A stretch of DNA of 64,000 bases from Candidatus Binatia bacterium (GTDB lineage: Bacteria; Desulfobacterota; Binatia; Bin18). Below, piece after piece: positions 59,575 to 64,000 of the stretch (its first letter is position 1; each line of letters starts with the position of its first letter). Below the pieces are notes generated by a model, which made no database searches, was not told where the DNA came from, and saw only the letters and a program-made list of their open reading frames with translations. The position numbers and the translations under genes are program-made. The stretch lies in contig JAJDTY010000043.1 of assembly GCA_022826945.1 (NCBI GenBank), positions 1 through 64,000 on the forward strand, written 5' to 3'.

Positions 59575-59946
59575 ATGCGTCACACATTCTTCCGAATGGT
59601 AGGGGTGAGTGGGATCGTCTTGAGTCTGGTTTTCGCCGGCCTGTCTGCGGGCTTTGCCGAGGACGGCTACCCCGCAGACTATACGCCCTCAACTCCGGCA
59701 GAGGGCGGCGGACGGAAAAGTCTGGATCGCGTCTTTGCGGTCTCGACGTATATGACCGATAAGCTTGAGGCGGCTGGCGGGGAACAGTCGCCAGAATGCT
59801 ACCGGGCGTGTCTCACGATCCCTCTCAATGAGTCCATCGCCTGTGCCGAAGCGAACGATACCTATGCCGGCAGTGAATCGTGCGAAAAGGACGCAGCCCA
59901 AAAAATGGCGGCTTGTGACCCGCAGTGTAGTGGTTCAGATTCGTAA
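59575..59946 (+). CDS. Secreted six-cysteine small protein (copy 1)
   Basis: 123 residues with AGGAGAGG upstream. The signal peptide (SGIVLSLVFAGLSAGFAED) is followed by DGYPADYTPSTPAE and a helical core with six Cys: ECYRAC, IACA, ESCEKD and ACDPQC. The positions of all six Cys, and the DGYPxxYTPSxPAE motif, are shared with the next gene, so the two are paralogues. The product is probably disulfide-bonded in the periplasm or outside the cell. I do not know the family. Confidence 0.8.
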   Translation: MRHTFFRMVGVSGIVLSLVFAGLSAGFAEDGYPADYTPSTPAEGGGRKSLDRVFAVSTYMTDKLEAAGGEQSPECYRACLTIPLNESIACAEANDTYAGSESCEKDAAQKMAACDPQCSGSDS

Positions 59947-59973
59947 TCGGACGAGAAAGAAAGGAAGAGAAGT

Positions 59974-60333
59974 ATGCCAGTCAAGAAGATACTCCTGACG
60001 CTGTGTGGGCTCTGTTTCGGTGCCCTTGTCGCGACCGCTCCTGTCGGAGCCGCTGACGGCTATCCGGAGGGCTACACTCCCTCAAAACCGGCGGAGACGG
60101 GAGCGACGAATATCCTGGCCCGGTTTGGGGCGCTCAACACCTATGTCAGCAACCAACTGGAAGCCGCGGGCGGAGACCAGGCCCCGGAGTGTTTCAGGAA
60201 CTGCCTGACGGTTCAGATTAACAATATCCTGGAGTGTCTGGACCAGAAAAATACCTATGCGACCAGCGAGTCGTGCGAAAAGGACGCGGCCCAGCAAGCA
60301 GTCCAGTGCGACCCCAAATGTACGGACGGGTAG
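59974..60333 (+). CDS. Secreted six-cysteine small protein (copy 2)
   Basis: 119 residues; AAGGAAGAG upstream. The signal peptide (LCGLCFGALVATAPVGAADG) leads into DGYPEGYTPSKPAET. The six conserved Cys lie in ECFRNC, LECL, ESCEKD and QCDPKC. The gene is 27 bases after copy 1 and probably shares its transcript; a bidirectional rho-independent terminator follows at 60374-60405. It is a tandem duplicate that has diverged at the signal peptide and the middle. Confidence 0.8.
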   Translation: MPVKKILLTLCGLCFGALVATAPVGAADGYPEGYTPSKPAETGATNILARFGALNTYVSNQLEAAGGDQAPECFRNCLTVQINNILECLDQKNTYATSESCEKDAAQQAVQCDPKCTDG

Positions 60334-60373
60334 CCTCTTTTTCCGTTCACTTTCTCGCGTGCAACAGCACAGG

Positions 60374-60405
60374 AAAAAAGGGCGGTCAGACAACCGCCCT
60401 TTTTT
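60374..60405. terminator. Bidirectional rho-independent terminator
   Basis: AAAAAAGGGCGGT at 60374-60386 pairs perfectly with ACCGCCCTTTTTT at 60393-60405 around a six-base loop. It serves the cysteine-rich genes on the plus strand (ends 60333) and the GST gene on the minus strand (ends 60427). Confidence 0.9.
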
Positions 60406-60426
60406 CTCTTTCGTTCTGACTGAGAT

Positions 60427-61071
60427 TTAGCTCTTCATCATGGCTGCCAGGGCAGCTCCTTGTTCGCCCAGCACCTTTTTGGTTGACTCCCGCTCCTGGA
60501 TGCGCTGCCACCAGGCGGCGAGTTTGGGTCGGCCCTCGAACGGCTTCTTCGAGCCGAAGTTCGGCAGCAGATTATCCATGAGAAACAGGGTCGGCGCGAG
60601 GGCCGCGTCTGCCAGGGTGAAAGCATCGCCGGTCAGCCACGGCCCGTCGGAAACCGACGCCTCAAGCTGATCGAGGTTATTATTCACTTCGGCGATCTTG
60701 TCGGCGATGAACTGGTCGTCCAGATCTTGACCGAACAGCTTGGGGAAACACGCGCGCATCGGCGGATCGATATACAGATCGTGATAGCGCGTAATGGAAC
60801 GGACCGCGGCTCGCCCCCCCGCATCGCTCGGCAGCAGCGGCGTCTCCGGGAATTTATCCTCCAGATACTCGTTAATGACTTCCGACTCGGCAATAAGCTG
60901 TCCGTCGTCGGTTTCCAAAGCCGGGACTTTGCCGGTGGGATTGATTTTTCTGTACTCTTTTTGTCCGGGGTTTTCGCGCGGATCAACGAACTCGATGTTG
61001 AGCCCTTTTTCATAGGCCGCGACCCGGCACTTTCCAGCAAAATTACTGAGCTGGTAGCTATACATCTTCAT
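60427..61071 (-). CDS. Glutathione S-transferase family protein
   Basis: 214 residues from the ATG at 61069-61071, which has AGGAGG eight bases upstream; the GTG at 61080 overlaps that site. N-terminal thioredoxin-fold segments: MYSYQLSNFAGKCRVAAYEKGL, KINPTGKVPALETDDG and ESEVINEYLEDKFPE. The C-terminal helical domain has GPWLTGDAFTLADAAL. A Ser or Cys acts on glutathione in this group; the typical SxxC-like start here reads SNFAGKC. Likely role is detoxification. It shares a terminator with the cysteine-rich genes. Confidence 0.92.
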   Translation of the reverse strand: MKMYSYQLSNFAGKCRVAAYEKGLNIEFVDPRENPGQKEYRKINPTGKVPALETDDGQLIAESEVINEYLEDKFPETPLLPSDAGGRAAVRSITRYHDLYIDPPMRACFPKLFGQDLDDQFIADKIAEVNNNLDQLEASVSDGPWLTGDAFTLADAALAPTLFLMDNLLPNFGSKKPFEGRPKLAAWWQRIQERESTKKVLGEQGAALAAMMKS

Positions 61072-61086
61072 ACCAAACACCTCCTG

Positions 61087-61136
61087 TGGAGAATTTTTCG
61101 AGCCCCCAGACTATCCTGGACTCTGTCGGTGAAGTC
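61087..61136. repeat. Direct repeat, copy 1
   Basis: TGGAGAATTTTTCGAGCC at 61087-61104 and TCGGTGAAGTC at 61126-61136, separated by 21 bases, recur at 61926-61976 with a 22-base spacer. Copy 1 lies just upstream of the GST start. Confidence 0.6.
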
Positions 61137-61156
61137 AACTCCGAGACGCGAGCGGT

Positions 61157-61888
61157 TCAGCGCCGGGCGTACTTGACCTCGAACCGGCGAATCCAGATCG
61201 GGTCGCCGTTCTCGCTCCGCAGGCTGACAGTTGCCCCGGACGGAACGGGATGGTCAAGGAGCTTTCTGTCCCGGTCCCATTTCTTCTTCACGTCGGTCCG
61301 CCACACCCGAACGCCGTCGATATGGACCAGCAGCTTTCCCTTGAGTCCATAGTCCCGCCACTCTCCGACCAGATTGGTGATACGCGCCGCACCGCGCGGC
61401 AGTCGGAACGTCAGCACGTTGGTCTGATTAGGGCAGGGACGCTTACCGGCCGCGTTTCCGCCGAGACACGTCTCCTCCCGAATGAAGCCATACGAGTACA
61501 CTTGAGAGGAAGGCGGGGACGGCTCAAACGAGGACACGAGTCTTCCGTCCAGCGCGCGGATGTCCTGTTGGAGGTGAGTCAGGATGAAACTCATCTCTCG
61601 GTCCAGGGCAAATCCGTACGACGTGCGAACAGTTCTGAACGCGGCGGTCAGCTCGGTATACTGCCTACGCGACAGGCCCGCTCGGGAGTAGACGGACTGC
61701 TGGAAACGGAGCGCCGCCTCGTGCAGCGCCCGGGTGCTGAAGCTGGGCCGGTGAGCGTGTAGCAGCGAGGTCCCGCCGACAATCCGGTCGGTCAGCGTAT
61801 TGAGTTCCGCCCCATGCGCAAGAGGCAGCGAAAGCACCCACACCAGGACACCAGTCAGAACCAGCTTCCATTTGAGTTGGCGACTCAT
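61157..61888 (-). CDS. Secreted protein of unknown function
   Basis: 243 residues from the ATG at 61886-61888 (MSRQLKWK). A signal peptide (VLTGVLVWVLSLPLAHGAE) is present. The rest is soluble, with FQQSVYSRAGLSRRQYTELTAAF (helical) and a C-terminal beta-rich part: VLTFRLPRGAARITNLVGEW, LLVHIDGVRVWRTD and IWIRRFEVKYARR. The late region looks like a carbohydrate-binding or jelly-roll-like domain, but this is only a visual impression. It is flanked by two copies of a direct repeat (61087 and 61926). Confidence 0.7.
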   Translation of the reverse strand: MSRQLKWKLVLTGVLVWVLSLPLAHGAELNTLTDRIVGGTSLLHAHRPSFSTRALHEAALRFQQSVYSRAGLSRRQYTELTAAFRTVRTSYGFALDREMSFILTHLQQDIRALDGRLVSSFEPSPPSSQVYSYGFIREETCLGGNAAGKRPCPNQTNVLTFRLPRGAARITNLVGEWRDYGLKGKLLVHIDGVRVWRTDVKKKWDRDRKLLDHPVPSGATVSLRSENGDPIWIRRFEVKYARR

Positions 61889-61925
61889 CGTAGGAAGAAT
61901 ATACGGACACTCATTCCTTTTCCAC

Positions 61926-61976
61926 TGGAGAATTTTTCGAGCCAGCGCGTCGGCCCTCGCTCCCATCGGTGAAGTC
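61926..61976. repeat. Direct repeat, copy 2
   Basis: The same two conserved blocks as at 61087-61136 (TGGAGAATTTTTCGAGCC and TCGGTGAAGTC) lie 37 bases upstream of the start of the secreted unknown protein. The pair encloses a segment of about 840 bases that includes that gene. Confidence 0.6.
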
Positions 61977-62109
61977 CATCCCGAGGCGCGTCACCCCTCT
62001 TGCTCTTGGCAGACGAGGCAGCCGCGTATATTGCTGAGACGTGCAGCGCCAAGTGGGTACGGATTGTGTGATGCCATAAGCCTCACACAAACGAATGAAG
62101 GGAGTGTTC

Positions 62110-63156
62110 GTGGAGTTCGGATTATTTTCGTTATTCGACTTTTTCCGAGACCGACAGGACGAAGTCCGGTATTTTCAGGATACGCTGGAGTTGAGCATTG
62201 TGGCCGAAGAGCTGGGCTTTGACTCGGTCTGGTTCGGAGAGGAGCATTTCTACTCCTTTGGGATTTGTCCGAGTCCGCAGATATTCCTGACCGCGGTCGC
62301 CCGTGAGACTTCGCGGATTCGACTGGGCACGGCGATCAGTCTGCTCCCGTTTGAGAATCCACTGCGAAAGGCCGAAGACTTTGCCATGCTCGATATCCTG
62401 AGCAACGGCCGGCTCAACTTCGGGGTCGGACGTGGCATTATTGCCAAACACTTCGAGGGCTTTCGGGTCCCGTTACGCGAGAGCCGGGCGCGCTATGAAG
62501 AATCGCTGGAAATCATCCGTCGTGCCTGGACCGAGGACCCCTTCGCGTATCAGGGCGAATTCTGGCAGGTGCCATCGCTGTCACTGGGACCCAAACCCGT
62601 ACAGCGGCCCCACCCGCCTATCTATCGCGGGACGATCAGCAGGGAATCGTTTGAGGGTGCGGGGATCGTGGGTGATAATGCGTTCATCGTGCCCTGGCTC
62701 ACCGGCCCTCACCGCTCGGTGCGGAAGCGGGTCCAGCGCTACCGTACCCTGCTCGAAGAAAACGGTCATGGTCAGAAGCGGACCACCTGCATCTTCTTTC
62801 TGTTCGTGGACCCGGACCATAATGTGGCCCTGCGTGAGGGACAGGATGTCACCCGTGCCTACACCGACCTGTTCACGAATATGATCCCCGCGGAATTGCT
62901 GACCAAGATGCACACCGCCGACCCGGTCCGACAGTTCATCGACTTCGCCCGAGCCATGCCCGACCAGATTGAGGAGCGCGCCGTGGTCGGCACACCGGCT
63001 GAATGCCGCCGTCGGCTGCACGAGTTGGACGACGAGTTCACGCTGGACCAAGTTGCCTTTTATTTTCACGCCGGAGCACGCGACCCCAAGCGGGCGCGCT
63101 ATGGGCTGGAATTGTTTGCCAATGAGGTCATACCGGAATTTCGCCCATCTCTTTAG
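62110..63156 (+). CDS. LLM-class flavin-dependent oxidoreductase (copy 1 of a tandem pair)
   Basis: 348 residues from the GTG at 62110, with AAGGGAG just upstream; it aligns with the ATG of the next gene (both read EFGLFSLFDFF). An in-frame ATG at 62095 is the alternative. Segments: GFDSVWFGEEHFYSFGICPSP, LGTAISLLPFENPLRKAEDFAMLDILSNGRL, NFGVGRGIIAKHFEGF and RPHPPIYRGTISRESFEGAG. The GEEHFY motif is that of LLM monooxygenases related to LuxA. The paralogue follows 48 bases after the stop. Confidence 0.92.
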   Translation: MEFGLFSLFDFFRDRQDEVRYFQDTLELSIVAEELGFDSVWFGEEHFYSFGICPSPQIFLTAVARETSRIRLGTAISLLPFENPLRKAEDFAMLDILSNGRLNFGVGRGIIAKHFEGFRVPLRESRARYEESLEIIRRAWTEDPFAYQGEFWQVPSLSLGPKPVQRPHPPIYRGTISRESFEGAGIVGDNAFIVPWLTGPHRSVRKRVQRYRTLLEENGHGQKRTTCIFFLFVDPDHNVALREGQDVTRAYTDLFTNMIPAELLTKMHTADPVRQFIDFARAMPDQIEERAVVGTPAECRRRLHELDDEFTLDQVAFYFHAGARDPKRARYGLELFANEVIPEFRPSL

Positions 63157-63204
63157 ACCGTAGGAGTGGGATCACTGCGTCCTGCCCGAAGAAGGAGTTT
63201 TGTA

Positions 63205-64000
63205 TGGAGTTTGGTCTCTTTTCTCTTTTTGATTTTTTCCGCGACAGGCAAGACGAGGCGCAGTATTTTCAAGATACCCTTGATATTTGCATCCTGGCAG
63301 AGGAGCTCGGTTTTGACTCGATCTGGCTAGGCGAAGAACACTTCTATGCGTTTGGCATTTGTCCCAGTCCGCAAATGTTTCTGACCGCGGTGGCGCGCGA
63401 GACCTCGCGTATCCGGCTGGGTACGGCGATCAGTCTGTTGCCGTTTGAGAATCCGCTCAGAAAGGCCGAAGACTTTGCCATGCTCGATATCCTGAGCAAC
63501 GGCCGACTCAACTTTGGGGCTGGACGCGGTATTATTCCAAAACATTTTGAAGGATTTTGTGTTGATCAGGCCGAGAGTCGAGCCCGCTACGAAGAGTCCC
63601 TGGAAATCATCCGACGGGCCTGGACCGAGGATCCCTTTGCGTATCAGGGCGAATTCTGGCAGGTGCCGTCGTTGTCGGTCGGCCCCAAGCCGGTCCAGCA
63701 ACCCCACCCCCCGATCTATCGCGGCACACTCAGCCGTGAATCGTTTGAAGGCGCCGGCAAGGTCGGGGACAACGCGTTTATTGTCCCGTGGTTAAGCGCA
63801 CCCCATCCCGAGGTCGTCTCCCGACTCCAGCATTACCGCGCCACATTGCAGGAACACGGACATGGGCCAACTCGGACGACGTGTATCTTCTTTCTATTCG
63901 CGAATAGCGATCATCAGGAAGCCGTACGCGACGCGAGAGAGACCACCCGAGCCTATACGGAATTAATCACCTCATTTGTGCCACGTGAGGCACTCCATCA
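63205..64000 (+). CDS. LLM-class flavin-dependent oxidoreductase (copy 2; 3' end cut by window)
   Basis: The ATG at 63205 has GAAGGAG upstream. 265 codons are present before the window ends. It is a close paralogue of the preceding gene: the segments SIWLGEEHFYAFGICPSP, LGTAISLLPFENPLRK and PHPPIYRGTLSRESFEGAG are almost the same. It differs around FCVDQAESRARY, with two residues inserted compared with copy 1. The two could form a heterodimer, as LuxA and LuxB do. Confidence 0.92.

Overview
The window is about 60% GC and densely coded. It looks like a piece of a chromosome from an uncultured, metabolically versatile aerobic heterotroph. It carries six luciferase-like (LLM) flavin/F420 monooxygenase genes, three Rieske oxygenase alpha subunits, four short-chain dehydrogenases, a PPOX-class F420/FMN protein, a cobalt-type nitrile hydratase and many hydrolases. 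This mix, together with leuCD, moaA and murJ, recalls sponge- and soil-associated lineages such as Tectomicrobia (Entotheonella) or Binatota-like bacteria. That placement is inference from gene content only: there is no rRNA, and I saw no tRNA, CRISPR array or complete insertion sequence.

Layout. 1-5.4 kb: two tandem Rieske oxygenases (the left one cut by the window edge), a small unknown gene, an SDR, a BrnT/BrnA-like toxin-antitoxin pair and an MFS exporter. 5.4-11.2 kb: a CmcJ/NvfI-like oxygenase, a DszA/NtaA-type LLM, a minus-strand set (LLM, GST, small orf, PPOX protein) and an M50-type membrane protease. 11.2-17 kb: a minus-strand catabolic operon with a two-subunit Rieske dioxygenase, an amidohydrolase-2 enzyme, an AllA-like protein and two SDRs (FabL-like and BadH-like), followed by a nucleotidyltransferase/small-protein pair. 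17-26.3 kb: moaA, a phosphoesterase, acyl-CoA dehydrogenase, MBL-fold hydrolase, a CnoX/YbbN-like thioredoxin, leuCD, an LLM and a glycerophosphodiesterase. 26.5-28.6 kb: an AT-richer island with a probable sulfur-sensing HNH restriction enzyme, an orphan HTH antitoxin-like gene and a frameshifted Uma2 gene.

28.7-39.4 kb: polysaccharide deacetylase, nitrile hydratase (beta, alpha, activator), a GlcG/HbpS protein, an LLM, a catalytically dead alpha/beta hydrolase, an esterase, and a 2-oxoacid dehydrogenase operon whose E2 subunit is fused to an OsmC peroxidase domain. 39.7-48.7 kb: three NCS2-type permeases with an unusual shared C-terminal cytosolic domain, interleaved with a subtilase and murJ, then an FAH-family hydrolase and an acyl-CoA ligase. 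50.6-53.3 kb: a lipoprotein, a UPF0175/DUF3368 toxin-antitoxin pair and gene debris. 53.4-64 kb: N-acyl-D-amino-acid deacylase, CYTH protein, Sel1-repeat protein, a 3-aminobutyryl-CoA ammonia-lyase-like hotdog protein, a molybdopterin oxidoreductase, two tandem secreted cysteine-rich proteins, a GST, a secreted unknown flanked by direct repeats, and two tandem LLM genes (the last cut by the window edge).

The observation I consider most novel is the E2-OsmC fusion (34983-36632). Isolated Ohr/OsmC peroxidases are known to be reduced by lipoylated E2 proteins, so this polypeptide would carry reductant and peroxidase in one chain. Next are the NCS2 permeases with a degenerate GHKL-like tail and the tandem six-cysteine secreted proteins.
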